This document shows, piece by piece, positions 7,826 to 14,269 of a DNA stretch of 26,363 nucleotides. Location of the stretch: IMG/VR virus record IMGVR_UViG_3300036857_000487, positions 1 through 26,363 of that record; one strand, given 5' to 3'. Position 1 is the first letter of the stretch. Each line of letters begins with the position of its first letter. This DNA comes from a virus. Made by a program: the position numbers and the translations under genes. The notes beneath the pieces were generated by a model. The model saw only the letters and a program-made list of their open reading frames with translations, ran no database searches and was not told the DNA's origin.

Positions 7826-10015
7826 ATGGCGGAAGCGGGTAGGGATCGTTTGTTGCGGGCTGCGCTGGCCTATGCGAAAGCGGGTTTTCGCGTGCTGCCG
7901 CTGGGTGTGCGCTCGAAGCTGCCGCTGATACCGGAGCGGGAAGGCGGCCGCGGCGTGCTCGATGCGACAACGGATGAGTTTCAGATCCGCGTCTGGTGGC
8001 AGCGCGAGGCGCAGGCGAATATCGGCCTGGCTTCCGGCGCCGGCCTGCTGGTTGTCGATATCGACGTGCGCAGCGGCAAACCGGGCCGCGAAGAATTTTT
8101 TGCGCTCGAACAGAAATACGGCAAGCTGCCGGAGACGCGCACGGTTTCGACGGGAACAGGCGGCACGCATCTCTACTTTCGCGTGCCGGAAGATTTCGCG
8201 GCACGCGGCCGGCTGGCGGCGCATGTGGATCTACGCGGCGTCGGTACGTATGTGCTGGCGCCTCCCTCGGTGCATCCGGATAGCGGCATCGAATATACCT
8301 GGGACGGTTTAAACGGCTGGTTTCAGGCGATGGCGGAGTTGCCGCAGGTGTGGCTCGAGGCGGCGCGAAAAGTTCCGGCTCGCGAACCGGCCGGCGATGC
8401 GAAGCAACAGGTAGCGCCGCGGCTGCCGGCGATTCTCGAGGGCTGCGCCTGGCTGCGCCATACGCGCGAGGATGCGGCCAGCCTGCCGGAGCCGGAATGG
8501 TATGCGATGCTTTCGATTGTCGCGCGAACCGAAAACGGCCGTGAGGATGCGCACGCTTTCAGCCGGCCGTATCGGGGATATCGGCCGGCTGAAACGGAGA
8601 AGAAAATTCGGCATGCGCTGGAGGATGCCGGGCCGGTGACGTGTGCGCGCGTGCGCAGCGATTTCGGCGAGAATTACTGTGCGGCGTGTTCCTACTGGGG
8701 CCGCATCGAATCGCCGGCCGTGCTGGGGCTGGAACGGCGGAGCTTCTCTCCGGCTTCACTCGAGGAGCCGGCGCCGGAAGCGGAGAGCTGGCGCAATGGC
8801 CTGACCCTGAACCGCAATCGCCGGCCGCATCCGAATGTGGCGAATGCGGCGCACGCGCTGCGCGAGCATCCGGGCTGGTCGGGAAAACTCGAGTACGACG
8901 CCTTCCGCGAAAAGATCATGCTGCGGGAAGGCCTGCCGGCGGCGATCGCTGCCGGCGAACTGGAGGAACAGCGATTCTTCTCGATTCTGACCTGGTTGCA
9001 GCGGACCTTGACGCCGACACTATCGGAAGGCGTGGCGCGTGCCGCAGTCGAGCTGGTGGCGCGCTCGCAGGCGGTGCATCCCCTGCGCGAACGCATCGCG
9101 GCCGAAAGCTGGGATGGGGTCAAGCGGCTGCAGGAGAATTTCTTTCTGCGTTATTTCGGCGCGCAGCCGCGGGCCGAACATCGCTACGCGGAAGATCAGG
9201 CGCTCTACTGGGATGAATGCGCGGTGGCGTGGTTTGTGCTGGCGGTGGCGCGCATCTTCCAGCCGGGCTGTAGCGGGGAAAGCATCCTCGTCTTGGAGGG
9301 CGGCCGGCCGTCGGAGGTGCTGGCTGCGTGTGAAGCGCTGGCCGGCGATGCTTCCTATTTGCTGGCGCAGCTTCCGTCGCGTTTCGAGTGGCAGGCCTCC
9401 GCGGAGCAATTGCGCGGTGTCTGGCTGGTGCTGCTGGCCGATGTCGGCCGGCAGCTGCAGTACGAACATGCGCGGCAGTTCCTGACGCGGACGCATGACC
9501 AGTACCGGCCGGCGCATAGCCGCTGGGGAAAGATGATCTATCCGCGGCAGTGCATGTTTCTGGGCACGGCGGAAGAAGAGCGTAGCTATCTGTACGGCGA
9601 AGGCATGCGCCTGGTCTGGCCGGTGGCAGTGGGCGCGGTGGATGTGGCCGGGCTGCGGCGCGACGTCTGGCAGATTTGGGCGGAAGCGCTGGTGCTTTAC
9701 CGCCGCGGCGCCGGCTGGTGGCCGAAAGCGGATCGGGCGAAGCTGTTCGAGCGGGAGCAGCAGGCGCGTCTGGTCGCCGATCCCTGGCTCGAAAAACTGG
9801 TCTACTATTCGCGGCAGAATCCGGAGCTTTCGATTGCGAAATTTTTCGAGGTATCCGGTGTGCCGCTGCACTTGCAGACGCGCGAAATGCAGCGGCGCGT
9901 GGCTTATTTGCTGGTGCAGGCGGGATTTCAGGCGGGAAAAGATGACGACGGCCGGCCGGTCTGGATCAATCGGGAAGCGCTGGAGGCGATGAGAGAGCGG
10001 GGTTTCGTGCAATGA
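7826..10015 (+). CDS. Primase-polymerase with degenerate VirE-like ATPase domain
   Basis: This 729-residue protein has an N-terminal primase-polymerase domain. It carries the metal-binding DID (78-80), GGTHLYF with His115, and the RGVGTYVLAPPSVH block (137-150). A middle region has Cys273, Cys285 and Cys288 in a zinc-site-like setting. From about 425 the text follows virulence-associated-E / D5-type helicases (SWDGVKRLQENFFLRYFG, FLTRTHDQYRPAHSRWGK, YPRQCMFLGTAEEE). The P-loop is gone: where the family reads GKST this protein reads EVLA (497-500), and the Walker B region is LLADV. It would prime DNA in the cytoplasm but probably cannot hydrolyse ATP on its own. The C-terminal 80 residues look like a small winged-helix domain. 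Confidence 0.85.
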   Translation: MAEAGRDRLLRAALAYAKAGFRVLPLGVRSKLPLIPEREGGRGVLDATTDEFQIRVWWQREAQANIGLASGAGLLVVDIDVRSGKPGREEFFALEQKYGKLPETRTVSTGTGGTHLYFRVPEDFAARGRLAAHVDLRGVGTYVLAPPSVHPDSGIEYTWDGLNGWFQAMAELPQVWLEAARKVPAREPAGDAKQQVAPRLPAILEGCAWLRHTREDAASLPEPEWYAMLSIVARTENGREDAHAFSRPYRGYRPAETEKKIRHALEDAGPVTCARVRSDFGENYCAACSYWGRIESPAVLGLERRSFSPASLEEPAPEAESWRNGLTLNRNRRPHPNVANAAHALREHPGWSGKLEYDAFREKIMLREGLPAAIAAGELEEQRFFSILTWLQRTLTPTLSEGVARAAVELVARSQAVHPLRERIAAESWDGVKRLQENFFLRYFGAQPRAEHRYAEDQALYWDECAVAWFVLAVARIFQPGCSGESILVLEGGRPSEVLAACEALAGDASYLLAQLPSRFEWQASAEQLRGVWLVLLADVGRQLQYEHARQFLTRTHDQYRPAHSRWGKMIYPRQCMFLGTAEEERSYLYGEGMRLVWPVAVGAVDVAGLRRDVWQIWAEALVLYRRGAGWWPKADRAKLFEREQQARLVADPWLEKLVYYSRQNPELSIAKFFEVSGVPLHLQTREMQRRVAYLLVQAGFQAGKDDDGRPVWINREALEAMRERGFVQ

Positions 10016-10236
10016 CGCGGCGCGATTGCCTGTCCGTGGTACCGATCGGATTCTGGAGTTTTCGCTTGCATGTCTTGTGCCGCTACCGCTGTGCCAACGG
10101 CGGCGTGCTCATGCTGATGCTGAAAGGCGAACCGTGGAAGCTGACGGAGCGCGAACGGGAACTGGTGCTCGGGATTGCCAAGAAGCTGGCGGAGCTGGAG
10201 CCGGCCGTTTTGCAGCAACGGCTGCCAGGAGTCTGA
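10012..10236 (+). CDS. Small hypothetical protein
   Basis: This protein of 74 residues starts at an ATGA overlap with the primase stop. The N-terminal half contains several Cys and aromatic residues (GFWSFRLHVLCRYRCANGG). The C-terminal half is an amphipathic charged helix (LTERERELVLGIAKKLAELE). It could be a replication accessory protein. No family is recognised. Confidence 0.5.
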   Translation: MTRRDCLSVVPIGFWSFRLHVLCRYRCANGGVLMLMLKGEPWKLTERERELVLGIAKKLAELEPAVLQQRLPGV

Positions 10237-10242
10237 TAGGGG

Positions 10243-10455
10243 ATGAAATTCGCATCGCGAAAAGGACCAGGCGAAGGGCCGATTCGGCCTCCCCTGAATC
10301 GGAACGCCTTCGAAACCGCGAAATGGTTTCCGCGCACGCAGGATGAACGCGCCGCGGTGGCGGTGCTGCTCGTGCTGCTGCGCGAGACGCCGGAGCTGGG
10401 CGCGCATCTGATGCGGTTTTTATATCATCTGGCGCAGTCGGAGGGCGCGGAATGA
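10243..10455 (+). CDS. Small hypothetical protein
   Basis: The product has 70 residues. A basic, Pro-rich N-terminus (MKFASRKGPGEGPIRPPLNR) leads into a Leu/Val-rich helix (ERAAVAVLLVLLRETPELGA) that could be a dimerisation helix. The ATG at 10243 has AGGAG about ten bases upstream. It overlaps the next gene by ATGA. The function is unknown. Confidence 0.5.
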   Translation: MKFASRKGPGEGPIRPPLNRNAFETAKWFPRTQDERAAVAVLLVLLRETPELGAHLMRFLYHLAQSEGAE

Positions 10456-10700
10456 AAGGGACGGCGAACTATCGGGCGGTCTTCTATGCGGTCTGGCTAC
10501 GCGCAGCCGGTTATACGCCGAAAGAAGCGGCGCGCCTGGTGGTCGAACGCTATCCGGCGATGCGGCGGCAGTTGCGCGAGCTGCTCCGGCGAGAGAAGGA
10601 AGCGAATTTTGAAGCCATGCAGGAGCGGACACAGGAGCCTATTCGGAATGGGGCGCGATCAGCCGAGATGCCATCCAAGCGGTTGCGGGAGAGGCGGTAA
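10452..10700 (+). CDS. Small basic helical protein
   Basis: This 82-residue protein reads as three helices. It opens with YRAVFYAVWLRAAGYTPKEA followed by ARLVVERYP, which resembles a small helix-turn-helix (the AGYTPKEAARLV segment). It continues into a very charged tail (RRQLRELLRREKEANFEAMQ). GGAGG at 10440-10444 is its ribosome binding site, and it overlaps the upstream stop by four bases. A DNA-binding or replication accessory role is possible but unproven. Confidence 0.55.
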   Translation: MKGTANYRAVFYAVWLRAAGYTPKEAARLVVERYPAMRRQLRELLRREKEANFEAMQERTQEPIRNGARSAEMPSKRLRERR

Positions 10701-10704
10701 CAAT

Positions 10705-11025
10705 ATGTTCAAGAAGAAAATGCCACGCAAACAACCAGGCAAGCAAACCAATTGGATTGTTGCCGAAGCGGGTAGCCGGATGTACCGGCTCAAAGAGATC
10801 GAAGAGTATGGGCTGGCGATTCCGCCCCTGTTTCAACATTGCATGCGCTGTAAAGGGCCGGCTGTTTATCTCCATTGTTTTCGAGCGAACCATGAGGACG
10901 CGAACTGGTTGCCGGAGGATTTGGAGACGCGTGAATTTATCGAGCAGATGCGGCACTGGGCGGGTTCGAACTTCGAGATTCCTTTATGTGAGGAGCATGG
11001 GAATGCCGGCGAGGCTGCGAACTGA
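10705..11025 (+). CDS. Small putative zinc-binding protein
   Basis: This 106-residue protein contains Cys46-x2-Cys49 and, 45 residues later, Cys95-x2-His98. Cys58 and His63 lie in between, so one structural zinc site is likely. The N-terminus is very basic (MFKKKMPRKQPGKQ), suggesting nucleic acid contact. GGAGAGG lies about ten bases before the ATG. The protein is not assignable to a named family. Confidence 0.55.
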   Translation: MFKKKMPRKQPGKQTNWIVAEAGSRMYRLKEIEEYGLAIPPLFQHCMRCKGPAVYLHCFRANHEDANWLPEDLETREFIEQMRHWAGSNFEIPLCEEHGNAGEAAN

Positions 11026-11044
11026 AAGAGCGGAGGTTTGTGCC

Positions 11045-11263
11045 GTGAGGTATTGGACGCGGGAGCGTCTGACGCTGCGTTTGGACGCTGTGCTGGTGGA
11101 CCGGTTAGACGTGCTGGCGGAAATGATGCGCCTGACACGGAGTGCGGTCGTGCGGCTGTTGCTGGATGAGGGACTGCTGCTGCGCGAGCGCGCCTGGGAG
11201 CAGATGCTGTGTCCTAGTCTGGCGAGGGAAAGAAGCGGCGAACTTGACGGCGCAAAGCGCTAG
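11045..11263 (+). CDS. Ribbon-helix-helix DNA-binding protein
   Basis: With the GTG start at 11045 this is a 72-residue protein. Its core RERLTLRLDAVLVDRLDVLA followed by EMMRLTRSAVVRLLLDEGL is a textbook ribbon-helix-helix. It has one beta strand with alternating exposed residues, then two helices with an RSAVVRLLL second helix. Proteins of this type bind DNA as dimers and usually repress their own operon or an early promoter. GGAGG at 11032-11036 supports GTG 11045. An upstream ATG at 11003, preceded by AGGAG, would add 14 residues and overlap the previous gene, and it cannot be excluded. This is the last gene of the long plus-strand early and tail run. Confidence 0.7.
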   Translation: MRYWTRERLTLRLDAVLVDRLDVLAEMMRLTRSAVVRLLLDEGLLLRERAWEQMLCPSLARERSGELDGAKR

Positions 11264-11389
11264 CTGTTGTGGTTTGTCGGGCGGAAAAAAACGGGTGTTG
11301 CTAAGTGGCTGAAAACAGGCCAAGCGAAGTTAACATAATGCCAAATTATCGGGCTTAGCTTTGACTTGATGGAGGGTTAAGCGCGAACG
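11264..11389. other. Intergenic leader of HNH gene
   Basis: These 126 bases separate the long operon from the HNH gene and are visibly richer in A+T than their surroundings. GGAGG at 11371-11375 is 14 bases before the HNH start, which is long for a ribosome binding site. TTGACT at 11361-11366 resembles a -35 but has no matching -10. The text ACATAATGCC around 11331 could be a -10. I cannot define a promoter or a terminator here. Confidence 0.3.
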
Positions 11390-11899
11390 ATGAAGGTTTG
11401 CGGGTTGCTCACGCTCGATGAACTGGTGACATTATATACCGTGGATCACTTGACGTGCAGGCAAATCGCCTCGGTAGCTGGTGTCTCACACGCCTATGTG
11501 CATCGCTGTTTGAAGTATTGCAGCGTTCCCGTTAAAGCAGGTGAATGGGCGGAGGTTTGGTGTTGGCAGTGCGGGCTTGTTTTTCAGCGGCAGCGTTCGC
11601 GTGCTGGCTTTCGGCGGCGCTACGTATTCTGTGATGAGGACTGCCGGAGAGCTTATCTTAAGAATCCTGCTTACGTCTCTGATCGGCGGGGAATCCGGCA
11701 AGCGCGCCGTTTGGTAGCGTGTTACTTCGATCTAAAGCCAGAACACATTGTTCATCACCATGATTCAGATGAGCGAAATAATGTCTTAAGAAATCTAGCA
11801 GTCTTCGCTTCTAATGCCGATCATATGCGCTATGAATGGGGCGGCAAGGTGAAACCAATTTGGGATGGGCGTTTCTTTCGTGTTCCAAAAGGGTTCTAG
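11390..11899 (+). CDS. HNH endonuclease with N-terminal helix-turn-helix
   Basis: The protein has 169 residues. Residues 17-45 (TVDHLTCRQIASVAGVSHAY) form a helix-turn-helix. A zinc site follows with Cys58, Cys61, Cys81 and Cys85. The HNH core is VHHHDSDERNNVLRNLAVFA with SNADHMR after it; His123, Asn135 and His145 are the likely catalytic and metal residues. It would nick or cut DNA. Codons use more A and T than the neighbouring genes. It is a stand-alone gene between the early plus-strand operon and a minus-strand operon. This pattern suits a free-standing homing-type nuclease acquired by transfer. Its stop overlaps the convergent gene by four bases. Confidence 0.8.
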   Translation: MKVCGLLTLDELVTLYTVDHLTCRQIASVAGVSHAYVHRCLKYCSVPVKAGEWAEVWCWQCGLVFQRQRSRAGFRRRYVFCDEDCRRAYLKNPAYVSDRRGIRQARRLVACYFDLKPEHIVHHHDSDERNNVLRNLAVFASNADHMRYEWGGKVKPIWDGRFFRVPKGF

Positions 11900-12108
11900 G
11901 GCGTGCGGGCCGGTTTCACAAGAAATAGCCTTCTAGCAACGTTACTGGGCGATTCCGTTTCCATTCCGATTTGCTCCTTCAGGTAGTGAAGTGCAAATTC
12001 GACTTCGCTTTCCGTAGGTGCCTTCGATTTTCGCAGGCACGCGATGATGATTGCGCACTCGTCCAGCGTCAATGGAATGTTGTAGATCATCCTTCCTTTC
12101 GCGGGCAT
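11896..12108 (-). CDS. Small hypothetical protein
   Basis: This protein has 70 residues. The core IYNIPLTLDECAIIIACLRK looks like a strand followed by an amphipathic helix. A second helix (SEVEFALHYLKEQIG) and a basic tail follow. The ATG has AGGAG about nine bases upstream on the minus strand. It sits immediately downstream of the zinc-ribbon gene and converges on the HNH gene. The function is unknown. Confidence 0.55.
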   Translation of the reverse strand: MPAKGRMIYNIPLTLDECAIIIACLRKSKAPTESEVEFALHYLKEQIGMETESPSNVARRLFLVKPARTP

Positions 12109-12111
12109 TTC

Positions 12112-12300
12112 TCAATTCTCCTGCTTTTTTGCATAGCGTTCGCGCCATGCTTCGAGCAAGCGTAAGCGCTCCAGCTCGGCCGCGATGAACCGGTGGCAAT
12201 GGCCGCAATACTGCTGTTCGGCATCGTTCGGATTGTAGCTTTTCCAGCCGCACAAGGGGCAGATGAGGGGAAGCGCTGGCGGGGAATTCTCGGCGGGCAT
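12112..12300 (-). CDS. Small zinc-ribbon protein
   Basis: This 62-residue protein has Cys14-x2-Cys17 and Cys32-x2-Cys35 in the pattern CPLCGW ... YCGHCHRF, a clear zinc ribbon. A charged helix follows (AAELERLRLLEAWRERYAKK). No Shine-Dalgarno precedes the ATG; instead TATTGT lies eight bases upstream, so the message could begin almost at the start codon. It ends four bases before the next gene of the same strand. A small transcription or nucleic-acid-binding factor is the likeliest role. Confidence 0.6.
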   Translation of the reverse strand: MPAENSPPALPLICPLCGWKSYNPNDAEQQYCGHCHRFIAAELERLRLLEAWRERYAKKQEN

Positions 12301-12323
12301 TTTGCGTTACAATAGCACTGAAC

Positions 12324-12350
12324 CCGCCAGCGGGGGTAACCGCCAGCGGG
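12324..12350. repeat. Tandem CCGCCAGCGGG repeats
   Basis: The 11-mer CCGCCAGCGGG occurs at 12324-12334 and again at 12340-12350, exactly 16 bases apart. Each copy is itself a small inverted repeat (CCGC-CA-GCGG). The pair lies between the 27-residue peptide gene and the zinc-ribbon start. It could be an operator pair or an RNA structure. Confidence 0.5.
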
Positions 12351-12361
12351 TCCAATCCGGT

Positions 12362-12445
12362 TTAGAGTTTTATATCAACTTTCAACCGGGCCTTTCGTTT
12401 CCTGAGTAAAATCAGGAGAACGATCAGCGCGAGAAGGTCCACCAT
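12362..12445 (-). CDS. 27-residue hydrophobic membrane peptide
   Basis: This short reading frame starts at ATG 12443-12445 and ends at TAA 12362-12364. Residues 1-14 (MVDLLALIVLLILL) form a hydrophobic segment, followed at once by a basic patch (RKRKARLK) and a short tail (VDIKL). A perfect AAAGGAGG stands six bases before the ATG on the minus strand (12452-12459), the best ribosome binding site in the window. It is the first gene of the minus operon with the zinc ribbon and the 70-residue protein. The architecture resembles type I toxin peptides and very small holin-like peptides; I cannot tell which. The frame has no homology support from me, so the call rests on the ribosome binding site and composition. 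Confidence 0.55.
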   Translation of the reverse strand: MVDLLALIVLLILLRKRKARLKVDIKL

Positions 12446-12472
12446 TCTGGGCCTCCTTTCTAGCTTCAAACG

Positions 12473-12497
12473 AACCCGCCTGTCGCGTAGGCGGGTT
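12473..12497 (+). terminator. Strong hairpin, terminator-like on plus strand
   Basis: AACCCGCCT (12473-12481) pairs perfectly with AGGCGGGTT (12489-12497) around a 7-base loop. TTTTCGTGTT follows on the plus strand. An outer pair, CTTCAA at about 12464 and TTGAAG at about 12507, extends the symmetry. Read on plus it fits a Rho-independent terminator. Read on minus it is a leader hairpin just ahead of the 27-residue peptide's ribosome binding site. Confidence 0.65.
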
Positions 12498-12597
12498 TTC
12501 GTGTTATTGAAGCTCTTGCGACAGGAGCTTCCACGAATCACCCCGATTCAAAGCCAGAATCTTTACTTTAGAGATGCGTGCCAAAAGCGAATTGACT

Positions 12598-12669
12598 CAA
12601 TTTTCGCATCGAACAGTTACGATGCTAAGATGCGAAAATCAATTGTTGCATCGTAAAATTTTACAATGC
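12598..12669. repeat. Cluster of inverted GCATCGTAA-type motifs
   Basis: GTTACGATGC (12616-12625) is near-complementary to GCATCGTAAAA (12648-12658), which in turn forms a palindrome with TTTTACAATGC (12659-12669). The core GTAAAATTTTAC (12653-12664) is perfect. A second inverted pair is TTTTCGCATC (12601-12610) with GATGCGAAAA (12629-12638). The motif recurs as GCATTGTAC (13128-13136) and GTACGATGC (13157-13165) at the start of the adjacent HTH gene. This is probably a binding-site cluster for a regulator. Confidence 0.6.
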
Positions 12670-13131
12670 GCGGATGCTACCAAAGTCGTTTTCGATGAAT
12701 CGCTCGAGCGACTTGCGGGACAGAAACCAGGCTCCGCGTCGAATAGCGGCAATCTTTCCATCGCGACAAAGTTCGGTTATGTAACTCGCCGGAAGTCCGA
12801 ATTCCTGGGCGGCTTCGTCGATGCGTAAAACGGGACGGCCGGCAGCCGGCAGGGATCGAGCAGGGAGTTGCCGCGGCGCGCTTGCAAGGGCGAGGTGGCG
12901 AGCGGGTGTCACTCGTACATTGCTGGCCAGCACATGCTCAATATCGACTTCAGCAAACAGTCGTTCCGGTTTTCGTCCTTCCCGTTTTTCTTCCTTGCTG
13001 CGGATTTCGCCGGCCGACACGAGACGGTATAACGTCGCTTTCGATTTGTCGAGTTTCTTTACTGCATTGTTCGTATTCAGCCACTTCTCGGAAGCATTGT
13101 CAGACTTGACGATTTTGCTCACTTCTTGCAT
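12661..13131 (-). CDS. Tandem helix-turn-helix regulator (excisionase-like)
   Basis: This 156-residue protein has two helix-turn-helix units. Unit 1 (about 17-66) reads KWLNTNNAVKKLDKSKATLY then RLVSAGEIRSK. Unit 2 (about 102-147) reads LRIDEAAQEFGLPASYITEL then CRDGKIAAIRRGAWFLSR. Both follow the MerR/excisionase pattern of HTH plus a short wing with an Arg-rich turn. A Pro/Ala-rich linker (80-100) joins them. Such proteins act as excisionases, repressors or replication regulators. Copies of the GCATCGTA motif flank both ends of the gene, and the last codons run into that cluster. No strong Shine-Dalgarno is visible. The neighbours, another HTH gene and RepA, suggest control of the plasmid state. 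Confidence 0.75.
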   Translation of the reverse strand: MQEVSKIVKSDNASEKWLNTNNAVKKLDKSKATLYRLVSAGEIRSKEEKREGRKPERLFAEVDIEHVLASNVRVTPARHLALASAPRQLPARSLPAAGRPVLRIDEAAQEFGLPASYITELCRDGKIAAIRRGAWFLSRKSLERFIENDFGSIRAL

Positions 13132-13177
13132 TGTACGCGGTGAATTGTCCGATGATGTACGATGCTCCGTTGTCTCT

Positions 13178-13588
13178 CTAACGAAGCCGATCCTGCAATG
13201 AGGCGAGCGTTTCGTCTATGGTGCTTAATTTCTCGACCATGCCTTGTACTTCCGATCGCATCTCGCCTACATCTCTACGGGCGCGTTTGATGCTCTGCCG
13301 CATTCCGCCCATAAGTGTCGTTACTGGGGCAATGGGTTTTGATTCTCTGGCTGCTGGGATGAGCGGTTCGTAGTTTTGCCTCGGTCGTAATTGTTCCCGC
13401 AATTGGACAATATCGGCGCGCAGATAGAACCGACCAGGACGGCCGCGGCTCTTGCCTGGCCGGATGTGGCTTTGCAGATTTCCTTGATTTACCAGCCGAT
13501 AAAAATGCTGTGGAGAGATTCGTAGAATGTGCAGTGCTTGGGCTGCATTGACGTATTCCGATTCTGTTTGTTCTGGTTCTGGTGTCAT
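13178..13588 (-). CDS. HTH / coiled-coil regulator, probably leaderless
   Basis: From ATG 13588 the protein has 136 residues. Residues 11-66 (EYVNAAQALHILRISPQHFY, RLVNQGNLQ, then RPGRFYLRADIVQLREQL) are a MerR/excisionase-type helix-turn-helix. Residues 95-136 (MRQSIKRARRDVGEMRSEVQ onward) are a coiled coil. An upstream ATG at 13663 would put coding sequence through two 25-bp palindromes, so I prefer 13588. TATACT lies seven bases before it (13596-13601 on minus), so the transcript may start at the ATG. DNA-binding head plus coiled coil recalls KfrA-like plasmid proteins and phage repressors. The function is inferred from that and from its operators. Confidence 0.7.
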   Translation of the reverse strand: MTPEPEQTESEYVNAAQALHILRISPQHFYRLVNQGNLQSHIRPGKSRGRPGRFYLRADIVQLREQLRPRQNYEPLIPAARESKPIAPVTTLMGGMRQSIKRARRDVGEMRSEVQGMVEKLSTIDETLASLQDRLR

Positions 13589-13595
13589 GGAGCAG

Positions 13596-13601
13596 AGTAT
13601 A
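13596..13601 (-). promoter_or_regulatory. -10 element of a probably leaderless promoter
   Basis: TATACT on the minus strand is separated from ATG 13588 by CTGCTCC, seven bases, and there is no Shine-Dalgarno. A good -35 is missing at 16-18 bases; that region is occupied by the first palindrome. This suggests regulation by the protein bound there. Confidence 0.5.
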
Positions 13602-13607
13602 GCCGAA

Positions 13608-13680
13608 GAGAACAAATCACTGATTTGTTCTCGCGTCACGGACTTTTGCTTGTGTGAGAACAAATCACTGAGTTGTTCTC
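13608..13680. promoter_or_regulatory. Two 25-bp palindromic operators
   Basis: The first site (13608-13632) is GAGAACAAATCA, one central C, and TGATTTGTTCTC, a perfect 12+1+12 palindrome. The second (13656-13680) is the same with one changed base in the right arm. Their centres are 48 bases apart, so they lie close to the same face of the helix. They stand directly upstream of the HTH/coiled-coil gene and overlap its promoter, as expected for autoregulatory operators. Confidence 0.8.
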
Positions 13681-13706
13681 AATTGCGACGTTAAGGCTGG
13701 AATAAC

Positions 13707-13946
13707 CTACGCGTGGCCGAACTTGCGTTTGGTTTCTTGACCGCCTGGTGTGTTGAGCGGCATGATGTTTTCACTGCCGCATTTCGGGCAGCAGGGTTTA
13801 CCACGCCTGCGCCAGATGGTGTAGATGATGCCGGGCAGGATGAAGAAAAGCCAGAGCAGGATTTCTAGAATCAGGCTGCCGCGGTTGCCGGATTTCGGCT
13901 CTTGCGAAATCGAGCCACAGTTGCCGCAAATGATGGGTCCGGTCAT
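13707..13946 (-). CDS. Small membrane protein with split zinc ribbon
   Basis: From ATG 13946 this is 79 residues: Cys7-x2-Cys10 near the N-terminus, a strongly hydrophobic segment at about 24-45 (LILEILLWLFFILPGIIYTI), then Cys53-x2-Cys56 (CPKCGSEN) and a basic tail. Two CxxC knuckles flanking a membrane-inserted hydrophobic stretch are the LITAF-like zinc-ribbon arrangement. A longer frame starting at GTG 14060 adds a basic segment that does not look protein-like. Membrane-associated; possible roles are superinfection exclusion or a lysis-related function, neither shown by sequence. Confidence 0.6.
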   Translation of the reverse strand: MTGPIICGNCGSISQEPKSGNRGSLILEILLWLFFILPGIIYTIWRRRGKPCCPKCGSENIMPLNTPGGQETKRKFGHA

Positions 13947-14087
13947 AGCAGTGGATTTGGATTCCAACTTCAACAGGAAAGGTTTTTTCAATCTGTCGGG
14001 ATGATTGCCGGCAGAAGCCGGCACACCGAATGGTAGCCGCGGCCGAAGGCTGCGCTCCACATTCTTCGGTGTTTCTTTGCCAAAGGA

Positions 14088-14169
14088 TTATCAACAGGTT
14101 TTTCCACTGGCCTTTTTGAATCTATTACGTAGTTTCAAACACTTACAAAACGTTTTCCACTTTTCCACA
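14088..14169 (+). promoter_or_regulatory. DnaA-box-like sites
   Basis: TTATCAACA at 14088-14096 differs by one base from the consensus TTATCCACA. TTTTCCACA at 14161-14169 differs by two, and two partial TTTTCCACT copies lie near 14100 and 14153. Their closeness to iterons and to repA supports a real origin. Confidence 0.55.
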
Positions 14170-14219
14170 GGCCTGCGTTTCTAGTTGTCCGTAATGTAGT
14201 TCTAGTCACTAATCCTGTT

Positions 14220-14253
14220 CTACAGGATAACTACAGGACAGAAAACTACAGGA
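14220..14253 (+). repeat. CTACAGGA direct repeats
   Basis: CTACAGGA occurs at 14220-14227, 14231-14238 and 14246-14253. TCCTG just upstream (14213-14217) forms an inverted pair with the first copy's CAGGA. The repeats lie in AT-rich sequence between the DnaA boxes and the iterons, where an unwinding or second binding element would be expected. Confidence 0.55.
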
Positions 14254-14269
14254 CCAATAAAGATAGAAT

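Noticed and set aside
13589-13663. Upstream start of the HTH/coiled-coil gene
   Set aside because: It would place coding sequence through the first palindrome and the -10, and has no ribosome binding site.
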